A DNA stretch of 32,194 bases from Ruminococcus sp. (GTDB lineage Bacteria; Bacillota; Clostridia; Oscillospirales; Ruminococcaceae), in the NCBI GenBank assembly GCA_017649325.1, contig JAGCHA010000070.1, forward strand, positions 1 to 32,194, written 5' to 3'. This document shows positions 24,001 to 30,363 of this stretch, in pieces (within the stretch, counting starts at the first letter, position 1; every line of letters begins with the position of its first letter). The notes below the pieces were generated by a model that saw nothing but the letters and a program-made list of their open reading frames with translations, was not told where the DNA came from and did no database searches. Made by a program: the position numbers and the translations under genes.

Positions 24001-24716
24001 ATGCTGACATTCTCAACATTGGTGAGGAAAGTCGTATGACGGCAGTGGTCTGACCAGTATGTATCTATCATGCGGATCTCGGTGATAGTGGGGTCGCGGT
24101 GCTCCTTGTTGCGGAAGTAATCCTGACAGAACTTGATATCATCGTAGTCCATAGCAAGACCGAACTGATCAACGAAAGCGTGCAGCCCCTTCTCGTTGAG
24201 GTTGATGAAGCCCTCGAGTATCTCGACAGTCTCGGGTATCTCGTAGTTAGTATCGAGCGAGTCGACCTCATCGAGCGAAGCCTCGCGGCACTCAACGGGG
24301 TTTATCATGTACGCCTTGAGGCGTTCGAGGTCGGCATCGGAGATACCGCCCGAAACGATGTACACTCTCGCATTTCTCACGCGGCAGCGCTCGCCCTGAC
24401 GGAGTATCTGTATACACTGCTCACAGCTGTCGGCACGCTGGTCAAACTGTCCGGGAAGGAACTCAACTGCGAAAACCTTGTCGCCCTCTTCGAGCTCGGG
24501 GAGCTTGTCGTATACGACGTCAACGGCGGGTTCGGAGAAAACGGTAGGTATCGCGGCTTTGAAGTCAGCCTCACTGAGCTTGTCCGCATCGTAGCGGTTG
24601 AGGACGCGTATACCCTTGACATCGAGCCGCAGTGACGTTCTGATGTCGCTGAGGATAGACTTAGCCTCGACGGCGAATTCGGGCTTTTTTTCTGCATAGA
24701 TTCTGAATACAGCCAT
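21012..24716 (-). CDS. purL: Phosphoribosylformylglycinamidine synthase, single-chain
   Basis: Fourth step of purine synthesis: FGAR + glutamine + ATP to FGAM. At 1234 residues it holds both the synthetase and glutaminase parts, as in the clostridial long form, not the split PurS/PurQ/PurL set of Bacillus. Motifs in order: DTYWSDHCRHTTF, FKNETHNHPTEIEPFGGAAT, GGKTGRDGCGGATGSSKSH, FGAGGVSVAIGELTDG, GSIGGKDSMSGTF, and the C-terminal amidotransferase with FPGTNCEYD, PGGFSGGDE, the nucleophile Cys in LGICNGFQAL and the His/Glu in SHGEGRF. The ribosome site is AAGGAG. It follows mtaB by 67 bases with no clear promoter of its own, so both may share a transcript. No purine riboswitch was seen directly upstream. 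Confidence 0.96.
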   Translation of the reverse strand: MAVFRIYAEKKPEFAVEAKSILSDIRTSLRLDVKGIRVLNRYDADKLSEADFKAAIPTVFSEPAVDVVYDKLPELEEGDKVFAVEFLPGQFDQRADSCEQCIQILRQGERCRVRNARVYIVSGGISDADLERLKAYMINPVECREASLDEVDSLDTNYEIPETVEILEGFINLNEKGLHAFVDQFGLAMDYDDIKFCQDYFRNKEHRDPTITEIRMIDTYWSDHCRHTTFLTNVENVSIVTPYIKDTYDMYLNVREELGRSDRPITLMDIGTLAAKKLKSDGLLPDLDESEEINACSVKIKVDIDGKLEDWILMFKNETHNHPTEIEPFGGAATCLGGAIRDPLSGRSYVYQAMRVTGAANPLVPVADTIQGKLPQKKIVVGAANGYSSYGNQIGLATGHVAEVYHPGYVAKRMEIGAVLGAAPAENIRREAPVAGDVVILLGGKTGRDGCGGATGSSKSHTLESLESCGAEVQKGNPPEERKLQRLFRKPEVTKLIKRCNDFGAGGVSVAIGELTDGLIIDLNAVPKKYDGLDGTEIAISESQERMAVVVAPEDVDTFMAEAAKENLEATRVADVVDEPRLKMNWNGRTIVDLSREFLNSNGAPKFTDITVELPEDTTPEAVNDDAEAWTKLMGGLNVCSQKGLIEKFDSTIGAGTVLMPFGGVYQMTPSQAMAAKIPVLKGETNTCSLMGWGYNPDISSKSPYHGAMLAVVESIAKVVAAGGTYKKCWLTFQEYFERTQNDPKRWGKPMAALLGAFKAQLELGCGSIGGKDSMSGTFENIDVPPTLVSFAVSTAKADKVVSTEFKQAGDKVIYIAPDYDENGLPVFDSVKAVFDKVEDIIAAGRAAAIWTIGYGGAAEGIAKMCFGNKLGFEFTSRMTPEQLYTPCYGAFIVELTGEASDDETVIGKTTDTYRIDTLDYTLGLDNLQRVWEGKLEPVFPCRIKTTDVTPAKYSYKNTVTLASSEKFAKPRVVIPVFPGTNCEYDTARAFEKAGAAAEIIVIRNQASGDIEASVEQFEKAIRESQMIMIPGGFSGGDEPEGSGKFITAFFRNPMIKDAVHDLLKNRDGLMLGICNGFQALVKLGLVPFGEIVDMTDDSPTLTFNTINRHQSMMVNTRIASNKSPWLYGTEVGDIHTVPISHGEGRFVAPESLIQKMAENGQIATQYVDLAGDPTMDIRYNPNTSFDAIEGITSPDGRVLGKMGHSERKGSFICKNVAGEKDQRIFESGVAYFK

Positions 24717-24783
24717 GTTTATCTACTCCTTGTATGTAATAATAACGTTAAGCTTGGCAATACGGGGAATCCCCTCTGTCGGG

Positions 24784-26097
24784 TCAGAGCTCGTCCTCCG
24801 ACGCGATGCGTCCGAGGCAGCAGTCATCGCCTACACCTTCTATTGTAACATAAAAAATCTGATTACGCAAACTTTTTTTTGAATTTTTCCGTGAAATTTT
24901 TATTAAGGTGTAGTCCGGAGCGTGACCATTGTGGAAATCTTCCGATTTTTCGCGCTCAAAGAGCACTGGCACGGTCTGACCGACAAGGCTCTGCATATAC
25001 TCGCGTGAGAGACGCTCTCCGAGAGCTTTCATGCGGTCGGCGCGCTCATGCTTGACACTGTCAGGTATCTGCTCCATTTTTGCGGCGGGGGTGCCGTTTC
25101 TCGGCGAATACTGGAAAACGTGTATCCGCGAGAATCCGATATTCTCGGCAAACGCCATTGATTCGGCAAATTCCTCCTCAGTCTCCTTCGGGAAGCCGAC
25201 CATTATATCCGTTGTGAAGGCTGCCTTCGGGAATCGGGCGCGTATCTGTTCAACGAGCTTTGCGTACTCCTCCGGCGTGTATCGGCGGTTCATGCGCCTG
25301 AGCGTTGCCGCACACCCGCTTTGCAGCGACAGGTGGAACTGCGGGCAGAACTGCGGCAGCGCGGCAAGTCTGTCAAGGTCGTCGGGAAGCATCATCTCGG
25401 GCTCTATGGAACCGAGTCTGACGCGCTCGATGCCCTCGGTCTGACAGCAGACCTCAACTGCGTCAGCGAGACGCCGCCCCTCACGATGACCGTAAAAAGC
25501 GATATTTATGCCTGTGAGGACTATCTCACGCCGACCGTGAGCAGCAAGCATCTCAACTTCACGGCGCAGCACCGAAAGCGGCTTGCTGCGGAAACGTCCG
25601 CGTGCGTAGGGTATCATGCAGTAAGTACAGTAGCACTCGCAGCCATCCTGTATCTTCACAAAGGCGCGGGTATGGCTGTCCGTCGGGACATAGGGTATCT
25701 CCTCAAAGGGATCGCCCTTATCAAGCGGCTGTATATCTACGATACGGCGCTTTTCGGTCAGAGCTGCGAGCACGAGCTCGGGCAGTCTCGCACGCTCCTT
25801 TGTTCCCGTGACAATGTCCGCCTCCGTGACCCTCTCAGCCGCTTCGGGAGAAGCCTGCGGCATACAGCCCGTCAGCACAATGACCGCATCAGGCACGTCC
25901 TTCCGCAGCTTTCTCACTGCGTATACAGACTTGCTGTCGCCGCTTCCCGTGACTGTGCAGGAGTTCACAACGATGACATCCGCATCGGATGCTTTTTCCG
26001 CGGTGGCAAATCCTGAATCAGAGAAGCAGCTTCGCAAGAGCTCGGTCTCGTACTGACTGACCTTGCAACCGAAAGTTATAAAAAATATTTTATACAT
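24784..26097 (-). CDS. mtaB: tRNA t6A37 methylthiotransferase, MtaB type
   Basis: A 437-residue radical-SAM methylthiotransferase that adds a methylthio group to threonylcarbamoyladenosine at tRNA position 37. N-terminal UPF0004 domain: Cys11, Cys47 and Cys78 bind the auxiliary cluster. The radical-SAM cluster motif is Cys153-x3-Cys157-x2-Cys160 (GCECYCTYCMIPYARG), with an extra Cys155 inside it. The core ends near EREKSEDFHNGHAPDYTLI, the TRAM-like C-terminal domain, which is somewhat short. MiaB or RimO homologues are the alternatives; the GCKVSQYETE start favours MtaB. The ribosome site is AAAGGGTG. It lies directly upstream of purL on the same strand. Confidence 0.9.
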   Translation of the reverse strand: MYKIFFITFGCKVSQYETELLRSCFSDSGFATAEKASDADVIVVNSCTVTGSGDSKSVYAVRKLRKDVPDAVIVLTGCMPQASPEAAERVTEADIVTGTKERARLPELVLAALTEKRRIVDIQPLDKGDPFEEIPYVPTDSHTRAFVKIQDGCECYCTYCMIPYARGRFRSKPLSVLRREVEMLAAHGRREIVLTGINIAFYGHREGRRLADAVEVCCQTEGIERVRLGSIEPEMMLPDDLDRLAALPQFCPQFHLSLQSGCAATLRRMNRRYTPEEYAKLVEQIRARFPKAAFTTDIMVGFPKETEEEFAESMAFAENIGFSRIHVFQYSPRNGTPAAKMEQIPDSVKHERADRMKALGERLSREYMQSLVGQTVPVLFEREKSEDFHNGHAPDYTLIKISRKNSKKSLRNQIFYVTIEGVGDDCCLGRIASEDEL

Positions 26098-26144
26098 ATT
26101 TCACCCTTTTATCACGAATTATTACCATAATTATCATGTTAATA

Positions 26145-26177
26145 CTACACAAAAATGACTATCCGTTTTTGTGCAGT
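26145..26177. other. Inverted repeat upstream of mtaB
   Basis: CTACACAAAAA / TTTTTGTGCAG (one mismatch) around a 10-base loop. It sits about 50-80 bases before the mtaB ATG and may be an operator or leader hairpin. Confidence 0.4.
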
Positions 26178-26181
26178 ATAA

Positions 26182-26210
26182 ATAATTATTCTTTGTACCT
26201 AAAAAGTCAA
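26182..26210 (-). promoter_or_regulatory. Tentative mtaB promoter
   Basis: On the minus strand TTGACT (26205-26210), 17 bases, AATTAT (26182-26187). The -10 is poor, so this is only a candidate. Confidence 0.3.
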
Positions 26211-26260
26211 ATTGATTTCATATTTCTTTATGCCAAAATGCCGAATTTATAAAAATCGCC

Positions 26261-26289
26261 TTGACATAGCCGTTTACAAGTGGTAATAT
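26261..26289 (+). promoter_or_regulatory. Strong promoter for the HPr-like gene
   Basis: TTGACA (26261-26266), 17 bases, TAATAT (26284-26289). The predicted leader is about 80 bases and includes a TTGCGG / CCGCAA hairpin (26294-26317). Confidence 0.8.
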
Positions 26290-26333
26290 ATAGTTGCGGA
26301 CAGGGAAGAGCCCGCAAGGAAGAGAAGATATAT

Positions 26334-26381
26334 ATGAAACCCACACACACGCAAGCGAAAACAGGAGGTAATGAATTATGA
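26334..26381 (+). CDS. Possible 15-residue leader peptide overlapping the HPr-like start
   Basis: An ATG at 26334 opens a frame of 15 codons (MKPTHTQAKTGGNEL) whose TGA overlaps the ATG of the next gene (ATGA). Its own ribosome site is weak (AAGGAAGAGAAG, 8 bases or more upstream). It could be chance in a short leader. Confidence 0.25.
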   Translation: MKPTHTQAKTGGNEL

Positions 26382-26608
26382 CAAAGACTACCGTTTCACT
26401 TCAGGCTATCAACGACGTTAAGGATTTCGTTAATATCGTTATGAAGTATGACTTCGATATTGACCTTGTATCCGGAAGATACGCTGTAGACGCAAAGTCT
26501 ATCATGGGTATTTTCAGCCTGGACCTCTCAAAGCCCATCGAGCTCAACGCTCATACTGACGACGCTGATAAGTTCATGAAGGACATTGCAAAGTACATCG
26601 TTAAGTAA
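26378..26608 (+). CDS. HPr-like protein with Ala at the phospho-histidine position
   Basis: A 76-residue homologue of the PTS phosphocarrier HPr. The region KYDFDIDLVSGRYAVDAKS aligns without gaps to HPr (KYDADVNLEYNGKTVNLKS), placing Ser41 at the regulatory Ser46 site with the following IMGI/SL segment kept. The same gapless alignment puts Ala10 at His15 and Asn12 at Arg17, so the protein cannot take phosphate from Enzyme I in the normal way. It resembles in this sense Bacillus Crh, which has Gln at that position and acts only in Ser46-dependent catabolite control. The ribosome site AGGAGG (26363-26368) is ideal, and the promoter and terminator are strong, so high, single-gene expression is likely. 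A regulatory role is inferred. Confidence 0.85.
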   Translation: MTKTTVSLQAINDVKDFVNIVMKYDFDIDLVSGRYAVDAKSIMGIFSLDLSKPIELNAHTDDADKFMKDIAKYIVK

Positions 26609-26648
26609 AACAAAGCTAAACAATAAAAAATGACAGTACACACACCTT

Positions 26649-26680
26649 GGCGCTTCTTCGGAGGCGCCCTTTTTCTTTTT
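26649..26680 (+). terminator. Rho-independent terminator of the HPr-like gene
   Basis: An eight-base stem (GGCGCTTC / GAGGCGCC, one G-U pair) closed by a stable TTCG loop and followed by a long T-rich run. Confidence 0.9.
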
Positions 26681-26695
26681 ACAGTTATTTCCTGT

Positions 26696-26724
26696 TTTAA
26701 AGCCGCTGTTTTCCGACATAATAC
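26696..26724 (+). promoter_or_regulatory. Promoter for the DUF378 gene
   Basis: TTTAAA (26696-26701), 17 bases, TAATAC (26719-26724), about 60 bases before the ATG. Confidence 0.5.
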
Positions 26725-26784
26725 TCTCAGACGCTTATCAACGTTTCAAACGGAATAAACGTCACGAAAAGAGGTGTCACATCT

Positions 26785-27003
26785 ATGTGGGATAAAATCG
26801 CCCTCATACTTCTCATCGTCGGAGGAATAAACTGGGGTCTTGTCGGGATATTCGATCTCGACCTCGTTGCATTTGCATTCGGCGGTGCGGGCACCGTCCT
26901 CGCACGAGCAGTCTACATCCTTGTAGCTATCTCTGCGGTATGGTGCATTTCTTTCCTCTTCCGCAGGAACGAGGAGATCGCGGTCAGCACAGTAGAGCAC
27001 TGA
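26785..27003 (+). CDS. DUF378-family two-helix membrane protein
   Basis: A 72-residue protein with two membrane helices. The first contains the family hallmark LLIVGGINWGLVGIFDLDLVA (seen as IVGGINWGLVGIF) and the second YILVAISAVWCISFLF, joined by a short Gly-rich loop. The C-terminal tail is charged. The family is widespread and its function unknown. The ribosome site is GAGGTG. It has its own promoter and terminator, so it is a single-gene unit. Confidence 0.88.
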   Translation: MWDKIALILLIVGGINWGLVGIFDLDLVAFAFGGAGTVLARAVYILVAISAVWCISFLFRRNEEIAVSTVEH

Positions 27004-27012
27004 GCGCATATC

Positions 27013-27038
27013 CTGCCGCTCAGATGCCGCAGCGGCAG
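27013..27038 (+). other. GC-rich hairpin after the DUF378 gene
   Basis: CTGCCGCT / AGCGGCAG with a 10-base loop, lying just before the terminator. No T-run follows; it may protect the 3' end of the mRNA. Confidence 0.45.
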
Positions 27039-27048
27039 AACTACACAG

Positions 27049-27077
27049 TCGCGTCCCGGACTGGGGCGCGATTTTTT
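27049..27077 (+). terminator. Terminator of the DUF378 gene
   Basis: TCGCGTCCC / GGGGCGCGA (one T-G pair), five-base loop, then TTTTTT. Confidence 0.85.
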
Positions 27078-27092
27078 GAAGCAAAATAAAAA

Positions 27093-27113
27093 GGGAGACG
27101 GAATACGTCTCCC
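27093..27113 (-). terminator. Terminator of the rpsF-ssb-rpsR operon
   Basis: GGGAGACG / CGTCTCCC with a GAATA loop; on the minus strand a T-rich run follows. It lies just after the rpsR stop. Confidence 0.85.
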
Positions 27114-27126
27114 CAATTTTTATTGA

Positions 27127-27369
27127 TTAGTCGCTAACGTAGGGCATAAGAGCAACCTGTCTTGCCTTCTTGATAGCAGATGTGAGCTCGCGCTGATGGA
27201 ATGCGCAAGTACCTGTCACACGTCCGGGAAGGATCTTAGCTCTTTCTGTTACGCACTTCCTGAGCTTAGCAAGGTCCTTATAGTCAATTCTCTCGATCCT
27301 GTCTGCGCAGAACATACAAACCTTCTTGCGGGGCTTCTTTGCAGGACGAGCAGTTCTTTCCTTTTCCAT
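27127..27369 (-). CDS. rpsR: 30S ribosomal protein S18
   Basis: An 80-residue S18 with the family core [43 protein letters not shown] (seen in parts, e.g. [14 protein letters not shown]). CMFC near residues 18-21, a further Cys in the first helix and Cys-x-x-His in GTCAFH suggest the cysteine-rich, zinc-binding form. Pairs with S6 on the platform of the small subunit. The ribosome site is AAGGAG. Last gene of the operon. Confidence 0.97.
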   Translation of the reverse strand: MEKERTARPAKKPRKKVCMFCADRIERIDYKDLAKLRKCVTERAKILPGRVTGTCAFHQRELTSAIKKARQVALMPYVSD

Positions 27370-27407
27370 GACAATTTCTCCTTTCGTAATATTGTATCAG
27401 TCCGTTT

Positions 27408-27893
27408 TCAGAACGGCATATCGTCCTCGTTGAGGAGCTCTTCGTATTCACCGAAGTTACCGTAAGACATATTATCGTTTGCAGGAGCGGGCTGCTGAGG
27501 AGCAGCAGGCTGCTGTCTGGGAGCCTGATAAGTGTTATTATTCTGGGGCTGTGAGCCGCCGTTATCGTTCTTGCCGCCTACGAACTCTACATTATCAACA
27601 TATACCTCAGTGGTATAATGAGTGACGTCTGCGTGGTTCTTATCCTGATACTTGCCTGTTCTGAGGCTTCCCTCAAGAGCAATCATCTTGCCCTTGTTAA
27701 AGTAGCGTGATACGAATTCAGCAGTCTGTCTCCAAGCGGTACAAGTGATGAAATCAGCCTGTCTCTCACCTGTATTCTTGTCAGCGAAGCGTCTGTCCAC
27801 TGCAACAGTGAATCTGCACGACGAAACGCCGCTCTGAGTCTGTCTGAGCTCGGGGTCTGCGGTAAGTCTTCCGACCAAAATAACCTTATTCAT
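27408..27893 (-). CDS. ssb: Single-stranded DNA-binding protein
   Basis: A 161-residue SSB. The N-terminal OB fold (about 1-110) begins with NKVILVGRLTADPELRQT, continues through SSCRFTVAVDR and FITCTAWRQTAEFV, then KMIALEGSLRTGKYQDK. A Gln/Pro/Asn-rich flexible linker follows, and the acidic tip EDDMPF recruits repair and replication partners. It protects single-stranded DNA as a tetramer. The ribosome site is AGGAGG. Between rpsF and rpsR, the order conserved in Firmicutes. Confidence 0.97.
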   Translation of the reverse strand: MNKVILVGRLTADPELRQTQSGVSSCRFTVAVDRRFADKNTGERQADFITCTAWRQTAEFVSRYFNKGKMIALEGSLRTGKYQDKNHADVTHYTTEVYVDNVEFVGGKNDNGGSQPQNNNTYQAPRQQPAAPQQPAPANDNMSYGNFGEYEELLNEDDMPF

Positions 27894-27921
27894 AATGGCG
27901 CCTCCTAAACGATGAAGATGA

Positions 27922-28218
27922 TTAGTCGATAACTGTTACGAGTGAGCGAAGAATGCCGTCGCTGATGTTGAGACGTCTTGAAAGCTCAGCGGGATAGTCG
28001 GGTGTCGACTGGAACGTATAAATTACGTAGTAGCCCTCTGTCTCGTCTTCGATAGGATATGCAAGCTTGCGCTTACCCCATTCCTCGTTGACTTCAACAG
28101 CTTCGGCGTGACGCTCGATTCTCTCCTTGAACTTCTGAATGAGAGCCTTCATGGGCTCCTCTCCGTCCTTGAGGCTGAAAACAACCATTACTTCATACTT
28201 TGCGGATACCTTTGCCAT
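27922..28218 (-). CDS. rpsF: 30S ribosomal protein S6
   Basis: A 98-residue S6. KYEVMVVFSLKD starts the first strand, WGKRKLAYPIEDETEGYYVIYTFQS is the family signature region and RRLNISDGILRSLVTV the last. The start is the ATG at 28216-28218, eight or so bases after AGGAGG; longer in-frame starts run into the leader structure and are rejected. First gene of the rpsF-ssb-rpsR operon. Confidence 0.96.
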   Translation of the reverse strand: MAKVSAKYEVMVVFSLKDGEEPMKALIQKFKERIERHAEAVEVNEEWGKRKLAYPIEDETEGYYVIYTFQSTPDYPAELSRRLNISDGILRSLVTVID

Positions 28219-28237
28219 TTCTGTACACCTCCTTCTG

Positions 28238-28292
28238 GATTCCGCCCGTAGCACTATGCGGGCAAGGATAATATGTATCGTTCATACGATAC
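28238..28292 (-). promoter_or_regulatory. Structured rpsF leader, candidate S6:S18-binding element
   Basis: Reading leftward, the leader has a hairpin GTATCGT / ACGATAC (28275-28292), then GCCCG / CGGGC (28244-28263) with a CCG trinucleotide and the following GGAATCC before the ribosome site. The place and the CCG-bearing stem fit the known S6:S18 autoregulatory motif of rpsF leaders, but I cannot run the covariance model. Confidence 0.45.
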
Positions 28293-28298
28293 CCAAAT

Positions 28299-28327
28299 AT
28301 TATAGCACACCCCCTGACGAATGTCAA
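28299..28327 (-). promoter_or_regulatory. Consensus promoter of the rpsF operon
   Basis: On the minus strand a perfect TTGACA (28322-28327), 17 bases, and a perfect TATAAT (28299-28304) preceded by TGC. The -35 lies in a bulged inverted repeat (CCCC...GGGG). Confidence 0.9.
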
Positions 28328-28353
28328 GGGGTAATTTGCATTTTTTTGAAATT

Positions 28354-29136
28354 TTATGCATAGGGAAGTTTCTGATACACCCTGTAGGCGAACCAGCCTA
28401 TCCCCGCAGCCCATACGATACTGAAAAGGTGCATACCAGTATCCGAAAGCGGCAGATACCCGCAGAGAAAGTTCCCGAGCGTGTGCAGGCCTATCGCCAG
28501 CAGCAGCCAGCGCTTCCAGTCGCCTGTCAGGACTGCCTTGAACACGATGACCGACAATGCTACATGGATAAACGTGCCCGCAAGACCGTCGAGGCATACA
28601 AGAACAGTGTCAAGCGTCGAATAATCGGCAGCAGCTGCCACTCCTTCAAGCATCTTCTGAGCAGCCTTTTCGTCGAGCCCTTTTGTAAATTCGGCTTCAC
28701 CGAGATTATTCCAGTCTATGCCGTCGAGGATGTAATGGAAGGACGCTATACCGCCTACTGCTAACGTCTCATAGCAGTCGTGTCCAAGTCCGTACATTAC
28801 TGAGGACGTGCGCGCCGTCTTGTTACTGAGCGTGTACTTGAAAGCGATGTATCGGGCTGATTCCTCACATACGCCCGAGAGAAGTCCCTGCACGAGATAG
28901 AACAGGAAAGGGTCGGTCGCGAAAGCGCTCCCCTCTCTGAAAATGAAAGCTCTGAGTATGACGCGGACAGTTCCCGCCGCAAAGTACGCAAGGAAGCCTA
29001 CGAGAAAAACGATCCAGCTCTCATACGTGCGCTTACGCCACAAATACGCCAGCAAAAAAGGTGTAACGGTGGCGATTATACCCGTAAACGCATATCTGAC
29101 CAGCGTATCTGTAGTGAAATATATATCAGCTGGCAT
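28354..29136 (-). CDS. YhfC-family intramembrane metalloprotease-like protein
   Basis: A 260-residue protein with about seven or eight membrane helices. The landmarks of the YhfC/CPBP-type glutamic intramembrane protease group are present: Glu91-Glu92-x2-Arg95 (CEESARY), His119 and Glu123 (YGLGHDCYETL), then His191 (FIHVAL) and His218 (IGLHTLGNF). The family includes CAAX-type and prsW-like proteases, but the substrate is unknown. Its ATG overlaps the stop of the dockerin gene by one base (TAATG), so the two are translationally coupled; a role in handling secreted or membrane proteins of the same operon is inferred. Confidence 0.82.
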   Translation of the reverse strand: MPADIYFTTDTLVRYAFTGIIATVTPFLLAYLWRKRTYESWIVFLVGFLAYFAAGTVRVILRAFIFREGSAFATDPFLFYLVQGLLSGVCEESARYIAFKYTLSNKTARTSSVMYGLGHDCYETLAVGGIASFHYILDGIDWNNLGEAEFTKGLDEKAAQKMLEGVAAAADYSTLDTVLVCLDGLAGTFIHVALSVIVFKAVLTGDWKRWLLLAIGLHTLGNFLCGYLPLSDTGMHLFSIVWAAGIGWFAYRVYQKLPYA

Positions 29137-30332
29137 TATTTGACCTCAAGCGGCAGGTCGGCTAGCTTGCAGAGTCCCGCGTCCAGTTTCTGGAGCACAA
29201 GTGCGTCGTTAGCAGTAACCCCTTTCTGTCCGTCAACATCGGCATTCTGCATCCCCTGCGCGCTCAAGCCGTACTTGTCGCGGTTGCCGAGGTGCTGGAG
29301 TATAGCTGTTGAGTCCGCGATAGACACATTGCCGTCGCAGTTCGCGTCGCCATACTTCACATCAGGCGCAGTTCCGCTTACCGATGAAGAAACGGAGACT
29401 GTTGTGGTCATTGTGGTGGTCTCGGATGAAGTAGAAGTGCTCGTCACAGGCTGTGCCTGCTGTATCTCAGCCATACTGGGCTTTACGTCGCCCCACCAGC
29501 CCCACCAGTTGTTATCGCCTGAGCGGTACTTCTCGGCACGCTGGTCATTTGTCCATGTAAACTCGTTATCATAGAGGTGTCCCTCGTCGTAGTACCAGTG
29601 CGCAAGAGCGATTATCTCGTCAGGGTAGTCCTTGTAATAACCAGGATTCTGCTCCTGATAGTCGCACCAGCCCGTATTGAAGCCCTTGAGAGCTCCGCGA
29701 ACGACCTGATAGCCTTCGAGTCCCTCCTCGTTTATGCCTATCTCAACAAAATGCAGTATCTTACGGATCCCCATATGGTTTGAGATTATCGCGTCGTAGA
29801 AGGTGGACTCGCTGAGGCTGTACTGGTACATCTCGGGGACGTTGTCCTCGGGCATAAAGGTAGGATCACAGTCCTTGAAGGCGGTAACAGCGGTCTGGAG
29901 CGTGCCGTACGCGTGTGCAGAGCTCACGCCGAAACCCTGCGAAAAAGCTGTCTCGTGGTCGGCACCGACCTTGCCCTCGCCGAGCGTAGACTCGCGCGTA
30001 CCTATGCCGAGGAAGAGCGCATAGACCTTCTCACGCTCATCTTGTCCGAGCCTCACGCGGAGCAGTTCCCAGTGCTCGTCTATCTCCTTGTAGAGCGCGT
30101 ACTTGACCTCCTGAACGGTCATTTTGTGGTTTATCGCACGAATCTCCTCGGTGGAGGCGTCCGCAGGAGTGTTCCTCTCACCATAATCGAACGGATTTCC
30201 CACTCCCTCCGCCTGTACATCGCGGGACGGGTCGTGAGCGATATCGGCTGCTGCCGAAGTATTGAATGCCGAACCACACAGCAGAATCATCGCCGCAGTT
30301 ACCGAGCATACAGCTCTTTTAAATAATCTCAT
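29136..30332 (-). CDS. Secreted dockerin protein, possibly lysozyme-like
   Basis: A 398-residue protein exported by an N-terminal signal peptide (RLFKRAVCSVTAAMILLCG... cleavage near AAA-DIA). The middle domain (about 60-280) is not recognised with certainty; LGIGTREST and AYGTLQTAV recall the catalytic Glu and the following segment of lysozyme/transglycosylase folds, a weak suggestion. A Ser/Thr-rich linker (about 295-320) leads to a C-terminal type I dockerin (about 325-390) with two calcium-binding repeats (GDANCDGNVSIADSTAILQH and NADVDGQKGVTANDALVLQK). A dockerin attaches proteins to a cohesin scaffold, implying a cellulosome. The start is ATG 30330-30332, eight bases after GAGG; the earlier ATG and GTG sit on the ribosome site. 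Confidence 0.85.
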   Translation of the reverse strand: MRLFKRAVCSVTAAMILLCGSAFNTSAAADIAHDPSRDVQAEGVGNPFDYGERNTPADASTEEIRAINHKMTVQEVKYALYKEIDEHWELLRVRLGQDEREKVYALFLGIGTRESTLGEGKVGADHETAFSQGFGVSSAHAYGTLQTAVTAFKDCDPTFMPEDNVPEMYQYSLSESTFYDAIISNHMGIRKILHFVEIGINEEGLEGYQVVRGALKGFNTGWCDYQEQNPGYYKDYPDEIIALAHWYYDEGHLYDNEFTWTNDQRAEKYRSGDNNWWGWWGDVKPSMAEIQQAQPVTSTSTSSETTTMTTTVSVSSSVSGTAPDVKYGDANCDGNVSIADSTAILQHLGNRDKYGLSAQGMQNADVDGQKGVTANDALVLQKLDAGLCKLADLPLEVK

Positions 30333-30363
30333 CTTCATCACCTCATATCAAATGTCGGCTGTA

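Noticed and set aside
24717..24783. Purine riboswitch in front of purL
   Set aside because: Only 67 bases lie between mtaB and purL, and the conserved purine-aptamer loops are not visible.
28305..28328. Bulged CCCC/GGGG inverted repeat as the terminator of the YhfC gene
   Set aside because: No T-run follows and it overlaps the consensus -35 of the rpsF promoter.
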